Part shown: positions 8,378 through 16,841 of the stretch, piece after piece
How the letters are laid out: every line of letters begins with the position of its first letter
How positions within the stretch are numbered: the stretch's first letter is position 1
NCBI GenBank assembly: GCA_014238595.1
Contig: JABAAV010000005.1
Location: 1 to 31,812, forward strand
Origin: Myxococcales bacterium
GTDB lineage: Bacteria > Myxococcota_A > Polyangia > Haliangiales > J016
Reading direction: 5' to 3'
Length of the DNA: 31,812 bases
Position numbers and translations under genes: made by a program
The notes under the pieces: model-generated
What the model was told of the DNA's origin: nothing
Database searches by the model: none
Seen by the model: the letters and a program-made list of their open reading frames with translations, nothing else

Positions 8378-9130
8378 TCATTTCCTATTGATCAAGGATG
8401 CAGCAACACCGGCACCAAAACCATTGTCGATGTTGACAACAGTAATCCCTGGAGCACAAGAAGAAAGCATGCCTAACATGGCAACAAACCCACCTAACCC
8501 TACACCATAACCAATACTTGTAGGTACGGCGATCAAAGGTTTATCCACCAAACCAGCTACCACAGAAGGAAGCGCACCTTCCATACCCGCGACAACAACA
8601 ATGACAGATGCTTCGCGCAGTGGATCTAATGCAATAGAAAGACGATGAATCCCTGCAACACCAACATCTCCAATCCAATGAACCTCATTGCCTAAGAATT
8701 CTGCGGTCACACATATTTCTGTTGCAACCTGACTATCACTGCTTCCTGCAGATAATACTACAATCGTCCCTTTGCCATTTTTAATTTTTTGTTCTGGTTC
8801 AATCAAAACAGTCTGTGCCCTAGAATTGTACACAGCATGGGGTAACATCGTATCAATCGTCTCTGCTTTGCTTTCTGAAACTTTCGTTGCCAATGCGCCT
8901 AAGCCTTTCTCTGCCAAAGTTTGCATAATTGTTGCAATTTCACGACCTGTTTTTGATGCACCAAATACAACTTCAGGAACACCCGTACGTAAATGACGAT
9001 GATGATCCACCACAGCTAAGTCAGCTAAATTTTCAAAAGGCATCACAGAAATCTTGTTTATCGCTTCATCAAGAGACATTTCTTGGTTTTGTAACCTCTG
9101 TAATACCTTCTTGATCTCTCTTGGATTCAT
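8378..9130 (-). CDS. larB: Nickel pincer cofactor biosynthesis protein LarB
   Basis: 250 residues, normal for the family. LarB carboxylates and hydrolyses nicotinic acid adenine dinucleotide, the first step of pincer-cofactor synthesis. The N-terminal helical part (REIKKVLQRLQNQEMSLDEA) precedes the conserved segment PEVVFGASKTGREI. The C-terminal half is the AIR-carboxylase (PurE-like) fold: TIVVLSAGSSDSQVATEI, GVAGIHRL, VAGMEGALPSVVAGL, PTSIGYGVGLGG and NIDNGFGAGVAAS. It is followed four bases later by larC and preceded 15 bases upstream by a CNNM transporter gene. Confidence 0.94.
   Translation of the reverse strand: MNPREIKKVLQRLQNQEMSLDEAINKISVMPFENLADLAVVDHHRHLRTGVPEVVFGASKTGREIATIMQTLAEKGLGALATKVSESKAETIDTMLPHAVYNSRAQTVLIEPEQKIKNGKGTIVVLSAGSSDSQVATEICVTAEFLGNEVHWIGDVGVAGIHRLSIALDPLREASVIVVVAGMEGALPSVVAGLVDKPLIAVPTSIGYGVGLGGFVAMLGMLSSCAPGITVVNIDNGFGAGVAASLINRK
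8383..8386 (-). promoter_or_regulatory. Shine-Dalgarno site fixing the TTG start of larC
   Basis: AGGA on the minus strand lies nine bases before TTG 8373 and inside the last codons of larB. It is the only plausible ribosome-binding site here and supports the rare TTG start. Confidence 0.6.
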
Positions 9131-9145
9131 AATCTTGTCACAAAA

Positions 9146-10420
9146 TTATTGTTTAGTATCTATTGTGATACGTACTTGTTCGACTGCTCTATCCGAAGAA
9201 GATAGTACTGTAATACATATATTATCAAAAACGATCTGATCGCCTTCTTTGGGTATTCGTTTGAGTTCTGAGAGCAATAAGCCGCCAAGTGATTCATACA
9301 CATCATCATCATTTTCAGGCAAAGCAATATCAAGGTGGTGGTTGACTTGAGCAATGGGTGTTCTACCCAACACCTTCCATGTTGAAACTCCATCTGTTTC
9401 TATATAAATGGGATTGTCAATATCATATTCGTCATCGATCTCTCCGACAATTTCTTCGATAATATCTTCAATGGTAATGATTCCTGTTGCACCACCATAT
9501 TCATCCACGACAATAGCCATTTGATTTCCATTACTCTGCAATTCTACAAATAAATCTAACGCCATCTTGGATTCTGGAACAAATATTGGCTGCCTTATAA
9601 TCGTAGATACAGGATTGTTAATGTTGTTCTTTGTTGTTTTGAGAATATCAAAGACATGAAGCACTCCAACAATTTGATCAATCCTCGATTGAAATATAGG
9701 AATTCTTGTATGTTGATGATCATTGACAGTGCGTGCTGCTTCGGCAATCGTTGTAGTTTCATCTAACGCAATGATTTCACTTAAAGGAAGCATTGAATCT
9801 TCTACCGTGTCATCAGATAATTTTAATAATTTTGAGATCATTTCTCGCTCATTTTTCGTAATATCGGTATGAGTTTCTTTGTCAGCAAGATCTTTGTCGT
9901 CAATAAGCAGTTCTAATTCAGATCTGGTAACAATAATTCTCGTTGATGTTGAAAAAAACAGCTGTGTACCTTTGCGGACTAAAAAACTAACCGTCCATGT
10001 AATAGGAAAAAGAATGATGCCAACTAATCGAAGAGGAAGTACAACACGTGTGACCAGTTTATCTGCATAGGTTTGAAACAATGTTTTTGGAATCATTTCT
10101 CCAAACACTAAAATACAAGGACCTACAACTAAAATAGATGCCAAGCCTGAAGCGCCAGCATTACTATGATGAATTACTGTTAGTGTTACTAATGTTGAAA
10201 ATACAATGGTACAAAGATTAGTTCCAACCAATGTTGTTGCTAATAAAAGTTCTGGCCGATCTAAAAACCACTGTGCCAATTTTGCACCTTTATCACCTGC
10301 CATAGATTTTTTGTTTAATAAAACTTTATCGGAAGAGATTAATGCTATTTCTGCGCCTGAAAAAAAACCTTCCAACAACAAACAAATAATACTGATGATA
10401 ATAGTTATTTCCCATGACAT
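9146..10420 (-). CDS. CNNM/CorC-family membrane transporter (DUF21-CBS-CorC)
   Basis: 424 residues. The DUF21/CNNM membrane domain occupies about 1-180 with several hydrophobic helices and the family motifs EGFFSGAEIALIS and FGEMIPKT. A CBS pair follows (about 200-325: MLPLSEIIALDETTTIAEAA ... IVDEYGGATGIITIEDIIEE). The C-terminus is a CorC/HlyC domain (about 335-424: WKVLGRTPIAQVNHHLDIAL ... ESLGGLLL). The family is associated with Mg2+/Co2+ efflux or homeostasis in the inner membrane; older names call it hemolysin. Its ATG shares one base with the upstream stop (TAATG), so it is coupled to its paralogue at 10420-11538. Confidence 0.92.
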   Translation of the reverse strand: MSWEITIIISIICLLLEGFFSGAEIALISSDKVLLNKKSMAGDKGAKLAQWFLDRPELLLATTLVGTNLCTIVFSTLVTLTVIHHSNAGASGLASILVVGPCILVFGEMIPKTLFQTYADKLVTRVVLPLRLVGIILFPITWTVSFLVRKGTQLFFSTSTRIIVTRSELELLIDDKDLADKETHTDITKNEREMISKLLKLSDDTVEDSMLPLSEIIALDETTTIAEAARTVNDHQHTRIPIFQSRIDQIVGVLHVFDILKTTKNNINNPVSTIIRQPIFVPESKMALDLFVELQSNGNQMAIVVDEYGGATGIITIEDIIEEIVGEIDDEYDIDNPIYIETDGVSTWKVLGRTPIAQVNHHLDIALPENDDDVYESLGGLLLSELKRIPKEGDQIVFDNICITVLSSSDRAVEQVRITIDTKQ

Positions 10421-11538
10421 TAGATTGTTTCCTTAACAGGACTTTTTTTGTTCTTATCCAATAATGGATTTTTTTCTAAAACTTTATTATTTTCAATATT
10501 TCGAGATGTTAATTCTTTTTCATCACGAATAGGTCCAAATAATTCTTCAAGAACATCTTCCATAGTAACTAAACCAATAAAAGCACCATATTCATCTACA
10601 ATAATTGCCATATGAATTTTGCGCTCTTTGAAAACATCAAACAGACGAGATATACGCATTTGTTTGGTAATAAATAAAGGCTCATGCAATAATTCACTCA
10701 TGGGTCTGGGTTCCATCTCACCCGTACGCAACAACACTAAATCTTTGGCATATAAAACACCTAAGACATTATCCCGCGTTTTACGGTAAACAGGCACACG
10801 AGAAAACGGATGTGCTGAAATCTCATTTAAGGCTTTAGATAACGGTACATTGTATGCAAGTAAAAAAGCATCATTAGCCTTACACATAATTTCAGATACT
10901 TCTTTTTCTCCAAAATCGAACATTTCATGAATAAGTCGTTTTTCTTTGGAATCGATTTCTCCAATTTGATTGCCTGCATCAATCCATGCCTTAAATTCAT
11001 CTTCATGAATGACACTGTTTTGTGTAACATCACGGATTCCAAACAATGACAACACTCCCTGAGAAAATTTGTCCACGACGACACGAATTGGAAAAACTAA
11101 CCCACCAAAAAACCAAAGTGGTCGCGAAGAATATTTCGCCCATGCAACTGGAAATTTCATTGCAATCGTTTTGGGAGCCACTTCACCTAATATCAAAACA
11201 ACTGGCAATGTAATTAATGTACTAATACCTGCTATAACAATAGGGTCTGAAATGCTATTCAACCATGAGTTCATCGTTGTAATTCGTGAAGCAATCAAGG
11301 ACGATAGCGTAACATTCACAAATTCATTGCCTATCAAAATAGTTGCGATTAGTCGTCTTGGTTTTGAAGTCAACCGATAGACTAATTTTTCACTATGCCT
11401 TGTGGAAGTATACATTTTCTTTTTATCGATACGACGCAGAGAAAACAAAGCCACTTCGCTTCCAGAGAAGAAACCAGATGCTAAAACAAGAAATACAATA
11501 GCAACCAATGTGATTTCAAAACTTAAAATAGAGATCAT
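10420..11538 (-). CDS. CNNM-family membrane transporter lacking a CorC domain
   Basis: 372 residues. A DUF21/CNNM membrane domain (about 1-190; SGFFSGSEVALFSLRRID, ILGEVAPKT) is followed by a CBS pair (about 205-330: IMCKANDAFLLAYNVPLSKA ... AIIVDEYGAFIGLVTMEDVL). After FGPIRDEKE the protein ends in a short polar Asn/Lys-rich tail, so the CorC/HlyC domain of its downstream paralogue is absent. Tandem CNNM pairs are common in this part of bacteria and may form a heteromeric transporter (inference). The gene starts 27 bases after grpE. Confidence 0.9.
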   Translation of the reverse strand: MISILSFEITLVAIVFLVLASGFFSGSEVALFSLRRIDKKKMYTSTRHSEKLVYRLTSKPRRLIATILIGNEFVNVTLSSLIASRITTMNSWLNSISDPIVIAGISTLITLPVVLILGEVAPKTIAMKFPVAWAKYSSRPLWFFGGLVFPIRVVVDKFSQGVLSLFGIRDVTQNSVIHEDEFKAWIDAGNQIGEIDSKEKRLIHEMFDFGEKEVSEIMCKANDAFLLAYNVPLSKALNEISAHPFSRVPVYRKTRDNVLGVLYAKDLVLLRTGEMEPRPMSELLHEPLFITKQMRISRLFDVFKERKIHMAIIVDEYGAFIGLVTMEDVLEELFGPIRDEKELTSRNIENNKVLEKNPLLDKNKKSPVKETI

Positions 11539-11565
11539 TATATTTAAATCACTAAAAACATTTAG

Positions 11566-12246
11566 TCAGTCGACATCAACTGATTCAACAGGATCAGCAT
11601 TGATGTTTGATTCTTGAGAAGATGTATCTGAGGATTCTTGAAAATTTTCGTTTGTCAAATTTTTCACTGGTCCAGAGGATACCACCACCATAGAAGGTCT
11701 AAGCAATTTCTTTTCTAATTGATAACCGACTTGGGTAACAGAAATAATAACACCAACGGGAACATCATCTGATGGGACATGCGCAATTGCTTCATGCAAT
11801 AAAGGATCAAATGTTTTCCCTTCTGCATCAATAACAAAACTACCACTGCGTTCTAGCATTTGATTGAATTGTCTTAACACCAATCGAACACCTTCAATAA
11901 CAGAGATCGATTGATCTTGTGCATGCTCCATTGCACGTTGTAAATTATCGATGATAGGCAATATGTCACGAAGCGATCGACTTCTACCATTGATACGAGC
12001 ATCAGATACTTCTTTGATTGCACGTTTCTGTATGTTGTCTTTTTCAGCGACTACACGAAGGTAGCGATCATAGAGTTCTTGTTTTTCTATCAGTAATGCC
12101 TCATACTGTTCGTTACAAGCTAGAGGCTCTGACAACGATTGAGATTGTCCATTGTCTTCAACAACTTCATCAACTTCATCTTTTGAGGTTTCAATACTCG
12201 GAGGAGCTGCCTCATTTGCGGTATTCATGTCAGATTTCTTACCCAT
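11566..12246 (-). CDS. grpE: Nucleotide exchange factor GrpE
   Basis: 226 residues. GrpE is the DnaK cochaperone that releases ADP. The long coiled-coil stalk (YEALLIEKQELYDRYLRVVA, EKDNIQKRAIKE) and the beta-wing domain (GKTFDPLLHEAIAHVPSDDV, GVIISVTQVGYQL, LLRPSMVVVSSGP) are clear. Acidic/Ser-rich disordered tails flank the core at both ends (about 1-45 and 198-226). It sits between hemW and the CNNM pair in the minus-strand run. No CIRCE (HrcA) element was seen upstream, and dnaK/dnaJ are not in the window. No clear Shine-Dalgarno site precedes the ATG. Confidence 0.94.
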   Translation of the reverse strand: MGKKSDMNTANEAAPPSIETSKDEVDEVVEDNGQSQSLSEPLACNEQYEALLIEKQELYDRYLRVVAEKDNIQKRAIKEVSDARINGRSRSLRDILPIIDNLQRAMEHAQDQSISVIEGVRLVLRQFNQMLERSGSFVIDAEGKTFDPLLHEAIAHVPSDDVPVGVIISVTQVGYQLEKKLLRPSMVVVSSGPVKNLTNENFQESSDTSSQESNINADPVESVDVD

Positions 12247-12265
12247 TGTAAGGCGGTAGTGTACC

Positions 12266-13393
12266 CTATTTTTTATCTAGAAACAGCCGTGATGCAATAT
12301 GATCTGCGTATAAAAAACCACGTAATGTAGGATGAATATATCCATTTTGCTCTATTCCAAGCCCTTCAGACAACAACCATGTCAAAACATCACAATAAGC
12401 ATCCCAATCTTTTCGCGCTGTACCACTAGATGTTCTACTCCCAAGCCAAAGTAAATCAAGCATTACGTCTTCTTTGCTCAACATTTGTTCCAGAGCAATA
12501 CGTTGATCGGGAGCATGTTTCATATAAGATTTTACTGAACGGATATTAGTCCAACGTTTTCCACTTCCATCATCAAATCTTTGAAAAGATGCCGCACTGT
12601 TTCCCACACCTAAAAAATTATTGCCAGACCAATACAGACTATTATGGCGTGAATGATGTTGAGGATATGCATAGGACGATATTTCATAATGTTCATAGCC
12701 TTTTGCTGTTAGCGTCTCATGAATATCACAGTAAATAGTTTCTAATAACGTATCATCCAATGGCTGCAAAACATTTCGTTTAACATAGGAAGAAAAAAGA
12801 GTTTTATCTTCATACGTTAATTCATAAATCGAAAGATGTTTAGGCAACCATGATTCGTTCAAAACTGGCTTGATTGTTTGTTCATAGCGTGACTTTGGGA
12901 CTCCAAAAATCAAATCACAAGAGACGGAAAAACAACCCATATTCATTGCACGAATAACCGCATCTTTCGCATTATCTTTATCATGATCTCTCCCTAATAC
13001 AATCAATGTAGAATCATCGAATGATTGTGTTCCAATAGATAATCGAGTGATGCCAGCATTCTTCCAACGAATAAGATTTTCTTCCGTGCAATCGCGTGGA
13101 TTAGCTTCTAATGTTATTTCCACATCGCCATCTGTATCAAACTCATTCAACACAGCATGGATCATCTTTGCAATACAATCAGCATTCCACAATGAAGGGG
13201 TACCTCCTCCAAAATAAATAGAAATAATATGACTTTGAGGATAATCTGACACTCGCAATCGAAATTCGGCTAAAACTGCTTCGAGATATTCATTATGTGG
13301 AATGGACTTCTTTGTGATTTCTATCGAAAAATCACAATAAGAACATCGCGATCGACACCAAGGATAGTGTATATAAACACCTATTGCGTTCAT
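12266..13393 (-). CDS. hemW: Radical SAM heme chaperone HemW (coproporphyrinogen oxidase-like)
   Basis: 375 residues from ATG 13393. An 11-residue longer frame exists, but the family normally begins a few residues before the YIHYPWC segment, which this start gives. The radical-SAM cluster motif is C13-x3-C17-x2-C20 in WCRSRCSYCDF. SAM-binding motifs follow (IYFGGGTPSLW, SIGTQSFDDSTLIVLGRDHD, DLIFGVPKS). The C-terminal part has the HemW-type wYWSGNNFLGVGNSAAS segment. HemW is thought to deliver heme to client proteins; true oxygen-independent coproporphyrinogen oxidase (HemN) has an additional N-terminal residue signature, so HemW is preferred. The start codon interlocks with the divergent cysteine desulfurase start in a CATG tetranucleotide. 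Confidence 0.9.
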   Translation of the reverse strand: MNAIGVYIHYPWCRSRCSYCDFSIEITKKSIPHNEYLEAVLAEFRLRVSDYPQSHIISIYFGGGTPSLWNADCIAKMIHAVLNEFDTDGDVEITLEANPRDCTEENLIRWKNAGITRLSIGTQSFDDSTLIVLGRDHDKDNAKDAVIRAMNMGCFSVSCDLIFGVPKSRYEQTIKPVLNESWLPKHLSIYELTYEDKTLFSSYVKRNVLQPLDDTLLETIYCDIHETLTAKGYEHYEISSYAYPQHHSRHNSLYWSGNNFLGVGNSAASFQRFDDGSGKRWTNIRSVKSYMKHAPDQRIALEQMLSKEDVMLDLLWLGSRTSSGTARKDWDAYCDVLTWLLSEGLGIEQNGYIHPTLRGFLYADHIASRLFLDKK

Positions 13394-14573
13394 GTTATCA
13401 TCACGACCCATACAATCAAACGCCATCGTTTACTTAGACAATGCTGCAACAACACAAGTAGCACCAGAGGTTGTTGACATCATGACATCTTGCATGACTG
13501 AGACTTTTGGAAATCCTTCTTCGGGTCATAACATCGGTATCCGTGCCAAAAAAAACATCCGAACAGCTCGTAAAAAATTACTCACAGTATTGGGGGATCG
13601 CAATGGTGATTTTGGAGATATCATATGGACTTCAGGAGGAACAGAATCAAATGCGCTTGGATTACTCTGCACAACAAAAGATAACCCTAATTCATCAAAA
13701 CATCTAGTATCATCTGTTGTCGAACATCCGTCTGTATTGGGTTCTATGAAAAGGCTTTCACAACAAGGATATATTCATGATGCTGTCCCTGTATCCCATG
13801 ATGGCATTGTTAATCCTAAGACATTTATCGAAATTGCTTCCCATAAAGACACTGTATTAGCAACGCTAATGTTAGTTAACAATGAACTCGGCACAATCAT
13901 GCCTGTTGCGGATATCGCCACTGAAATCAAAAAGAAAAACCCACAGATTCATATTCATTGTGATGCTATCCAAGCATTAGGAAAAATACCATTCGATGTT
14001 TCATCTTTGAACGTCGATAGCATTGCCTTATCATCACACAAACTTCACGGACCACAAGGTGTTGGAGCATTGTGGTTATCAAAACAAACAACGATCAAAC
14101 CTTTTTGGTTCGGTGGTAAACAACAAAAAGGACAACGGCATGGCACCGAAAACATGCCTGGCATCGCTGCATTTGGAGAAGCTGTGAAACATGCTCATGC
14201 ACATAGATCGGAACAATCCGCACGTTGGTCTGATTACAGTGAGTATTTGCTACGTTTAACGAGAAAGAGATACAGCACAATCTATCGTAATGGCAGTATT
14301 CATCGGATGGCACCTCATATATTAAGTTTGTCGATTCCCAATATGCCCAGTCAACCATTGGCACATGCCATGGAAGAACGTAATGTTTTCATTTCTACAG
14401 GCTCTGCGTGTAATCAGACTAATCAACAAACGCATGTCTTATCTGCTATCAATATACCAAGTTCAGATGCGGTGCTTCGTATTTCATTTGGTCGATATAC
14501 AACTAAAGACGATATAGAACATTGTTCTTCAGCATTGATTGAATCTATCAATGCCATTTCGTTACATGATTAA
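13392..14573 (+). CDS. Cysteine desulfurase (NifS/IscS-like class V aminotransferase)
   Basis: 393 residues. It takes sulfur from cysteine via a PLP-bound intermediate and an active-site persulfide. Motifs are VYLDNAATT, SGGTESNALGLL (81-92), VVEHPS with His112, CDAIQALGKIPFD (Asp191, Gln194), the PLP lysine in LSSHKLHGPQG (Lys217), GQRHGTENM, and the persulfide loop STGSACN (Cys340). ATG 13392 is the only usual start in frame before VYLDNAATT. The next gene is a ThiI that lacks a rhodanese domain and overlaps by eight bases. This resembles the Bacillus NifZ-ThiI arrangement, in which the desulfurase charges ThiI directly (established knowledge). That makes a dedicated tRNA-thiolation role likely here. 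Confidence 0.93.
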   Translation: MLSSRPIQSNAIVYLDNAATTQVAPEVVDIMTSCMTETFGNPSSGHNIGIRAKKNIRTARKKLLTVLGDRNGDFGDIIWTSGGTESNALGLLCTTKDNPNSSKHLVSSVVEHPSVLGSMKRLSQQGYIHDAVPVSHDGIVNPKTFIEIASHKDTVLATLMLVNNELGTIMPVADIATEIKKKNPQIHIHCDAIQALGKIPFDVSSLNVDSIALSSHKLHGPQGVGALWLSKQTTIKPFWFGGKQQKGQRHGTENMPGIAAFGEAVKHAHAHRSEQSARWSDYSEYLLRLTRKRYSTIYRNGSIHRMAPHILSLSIPNMPSQPLAHAMEERNVFISTGSACNQTNQQTHVLSAINIPSSDAVLRISFGRYTTKDDIEHCSSALIESINAISLHD

Positions 14574-15738
14574 AACAATTATTGTTTTACGAATTGGCGA
14601 GATTTTTCTCAAAGGGAAAAATCGCCGAAACTTCTTTGCAGCTTTTATTCGTAATGCCAAATTTCTGATCCGAGATCTACCTGAAGTTACCGTAGAAGCG
14701 CAACATCTTTACGCTTTAGTGCATTTGCCCTCCGAACTTGAAAAAAAATGTATCTCACGTTTTCAGCGTTTATTTGGATTAACCTCCCTGTCAATTGGAT
14801 ATATGACTCAAAAATCTATCTCAGACATCACAACAATGGCTGTTAAACAATTAAGTTCTTGTGACAAGAAAAAAACGTTTAAAGTAGAAACAAGACGAAG
14901 AGACAAAACATTTTCTATGCAATCACCACAAATTTCTCAACAAATTGGTGCCGATATTCATCATGCATTAAAGTTAAAGGTAGATGTCAATAATCCAGAT
15001 GTCATTGTTCATGTTGTCATAGACATCAATTCGGCTTATATTTATACCGATGTTATTCATGGTCCTGGAGGATTGCCCATTGGAGTATCCGACAAAATCA
15101 GCTTGATGCTATCAGGAGGAATTGATTCTCCTGTTGCAGGGTGGTCTATCATGCGCCGTGGCTGTCCTATCCATGCGATTTATTTTCATTCATTTCCGTA
15201 TACCAGTGACAACGCAAAACAAAAAGTTGTCGATTTAGTGTCTCAGTTATCTCAATGGCAAGGGTCCATCGCATTAGATGTTGTTCATTTTACCGATGTA
15301 CAAAAAACATTACGTAATATCGGAACAGGTGATATGGCTATATTATTATATCGTCGCATGATGATACGTACAGCGTGTATTTTAGCGAACAACAATCAAG
15401 CAAAAGCTATTGTGACTGGAGAAAATCTTGGACAAGTTGCATCACAAACATTGAGTAACATTCATGTTATTGAACACGCATCATCATTGCCTATACTTCG
15501 ACCACTCATTGGTTATGATAAACATGAAATCATCACCAAAGCGAAACATATTAAAACCTATGAAATTTCAATACAACCTTATGATGATTGCTGTGCTTTA
15601 TTTGTTCCAAAGAATCCTGTCACCAGAGGAAAAATAATCCCTATTGAAAAAGCAGAGGCACCTTTAAATGTCCATACTCTTGCACAATCTCTAGCAGACA
15701 ATGTAGAGCGAATTTATATCAACCCTGATACAATTTAA
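14566..15738 (+). CDS. thiI: tRNA 4-thiouridine synthase ThiI without rhodanese domain
   Basis: 390 residues from ATG 14566, which gives an eight-base overlap with the desulfurase gene; a TTG 27 bases upstream is less likely. The N-terminal ferredoxin-like domain (VLRIGEIFLKGKNRRNF) and THUMP domain (about 55-165; KVETRRRDKTF) precede the PP-loop ATPase SGGIDSPVAGW (SGGIDS at 183-188). The tail SIQPYDDCCALFVPKNPVTR is typical of ThiI. The ~100-residue C-terminal rhodanese domain of E. coli ThiI is absent. The enzyme adenylates U8 of tRNA and replaces oxygen with sulfur; a thiamine role needs the rhodanese domain in E. coli, so tRNA thiolation is the better call. It converges on gpsA. Confidence 0.93.
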   Translation: MIKTIIVLRIGEIFLKGKNRRNFFAAFIRNAKFLIRDLPEVTVEAQHLYALVHLPSELEKKCISRFQRLFGLTSLSIGYMTQKSISDITTMAVKQLSSCDKKKTFKVETRRRDKTFSMQSPQISQQIGADIHHALKLKVDVNNPDVIVHVVIDINSAYIYTDVIHGPGGLPIGVSDKISLMLSGGIDSPVAGWSIMRRGCPIHAIYFHSFPYTSDNAKQKVVDLVSQLSQWQGSIALDVVHFTDVQKTLRNIGTGDMAILLYRRMMIRTACILANNNQAKAIVTGENLGQVASQTLSNIHVIEHASSLPILRPLIGYDKHEIITKAKHIKTYEISIQPYDDCCALFVPKNPVTRGKIIPIEKAEAPLNVHTLAQSLADNVERIYINPDTI

Positions 15739-15774
15739 AATCAATATCTGTTCATCATGGTTTGAAACACATCT

Positions 15775-16725
15775 CTAGTTGATTTTCTTTTCGTACAAAA
15801 CTTGATAAACTGATTCAATAATCGGTGCACGAATCTTCCATTGCTGCGATAAATGAAAAGCAGCATTGGTCGTATCAACACCTTCAACAATCATGCGCAT
15901 AGATGATTGTATGCTGTGCAATGTTCTTCCTTGTCCTAATAACAAACCAACATTGCGATTCCGTGACAATTCTCCTTGGCACGTTAATACCAGATCACCA
16001 ATACCTGACAGACCATAAAATGTCGTTTCTTTTGCACCAAGAGCAACACCAATACGTGATATTTCTTGCAATCCTTCAGTGATCAGTGCAGATCCAGCAT
16101 TGTAACCTAAACCAAGTCCATCGGATATACCACTGGCAATGGCAATGACATTTTTAAGAGCACCGCCCACTGTGACACCAACAACATCAGTAGATGGATA
16201 CAGACGAAACGAATTTACTGAAAGGCTATCAACAATACTTCCAACTAATGCATGATCATATCCTGCAATCACAGCAGCACTAGGAAGCTGCTTAGCCACT
16301 TCTTTGGCAAATGTTGGTCCCCCCAAATATGTTGTTTTATCTAATAAACTATCAGGAAAGATATCATGACAAAGACTATCGACTCGTTTTTGCGTTTCTT
16401 TTTCAAAACCTTTTGATGTATTGATTAGAATCGTTTTTTCTTCAATATAAGGTGCTATTTGAGTCAGCACTTCTCGAATAGCACATACGGGGACAACCAA
16501 AAACACAATATCTTTGTCGACAACGGTTTCTTGCAGTTTCGATGTCAATACAATGTTTTCAGGCAAAGAAAATCCATGAAGATAATCTTTGTTTTCTCTA
16601 TGGGTTTTGAGTTCATCAACCAATGCTTCACGGCGGCACCATAGGGTAATATCGTGCCCCTGTGCCGCATAAAAAATAGCTAACGCAGTTCCATAACTTC
16701 CAGCTCCGAGGATACCCAATCGCAT
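15775..16725 (-). CDS. gpsA: NAD(P)-dependent glycerol-3-phosphate dehydrogenase
   Basis: 316 residues from ATG 16725. The reading frame is open for 20 further codons upstream (hydrophobic MLVGLFLWLTELCIFVLSVS), but the nucleotide-binding strand MRLGILGAGSYGTALA normally starts the family, so the inner ATG is chosen. Motifs are GAGSYG, TSKGFEKET, GGPTFAKEVAKQLPS, VGGALKNVIAIASGISDGLG (the catalytic Lys in LKN) and GLSGIGDLVLTC. It makes sn-glycerol-3-phosphate for membrane phospholipids, in the cytoplasm. It is divergent from the mevalonate operon and convergent with thiI. If the longer form were made, it would carry an unusual N-terminal membrane anchor. Confidence 0.92.
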   Translation of the reverse strand: MRLGILGAGSYGTALAIFYAAQGHDITLWCRREALVDELKTHRENKDYLHGFSLPENIVLTSKLQETVVDKDIVFLVVPVCAIREVLTQIAPYIEEKTILINTSKGFEKETQKRVDSLCHDIFPDSLLDKTTYLGGPTFAKEVAKQLPSAAVIAGYDHALVGSIVDSLSVNSFRLYPSTDVVGVTVGGALKNVIAIASGISDGLGLGYNAGSALITEGLQEISRIGVALGAKETTFYGLSGIGDLVLTCQGELSRNRNVGLLLGQGRTLHSIQSSMRMIVEGVDTTNAAFHLSQQWKIRAPIIESVYQVLYEKKIN

Positions 16726-16790
16726 AGACACAGATAAGACAAAGATACAGAGCTCTGTCAACCATAAAAAGAGTCCAACAAGCATCTCTT

Positions 16791-16819
16791 TTGAGAAAAT
16801 CCTAAAAACTATGTTACAA
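16791..16819 (+). promoter_or_regulatory. Possible sigma-70-like promoter of the mevalonate operon
   Basis: TTGAGA at 16791-16796 and TTACAA at 16814-16819 are separated by 17 bases and lie just upstream of fni. The -10 match is weak, so this is only a candidate. AGG at 16831-16833 is a plausible ribosome-binding site eight bases before ATG 16842. Confidence 0.25.
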
Positions 16820-16841
16820 ATATGAATTCTAGGTCATCGTT

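Noticed and set aside
12247..12265. CIRCE/HrcA operator before grpE
   Set aside because: No TTAGCACTC-N9-GAGTGCTAA-like repeat is present near the gene or at the start of the run.
15737..15786. AAAATCAA ... TTGATTTT inverted repeat between thiI and gpsA as a terminator
   Set aside because: The stem is only eight A/T-rich pairs with a 34-base loop and no G/C clamp.
16726..16785. N-terminal hydrophobic extension of GpsA as a membrane anchor
   Set aside because: The NAD-binding strand normally starts the protein, and the upstream ATG has its only purine-rich stretch directly adjacent, too close for a ribosome-binding site.
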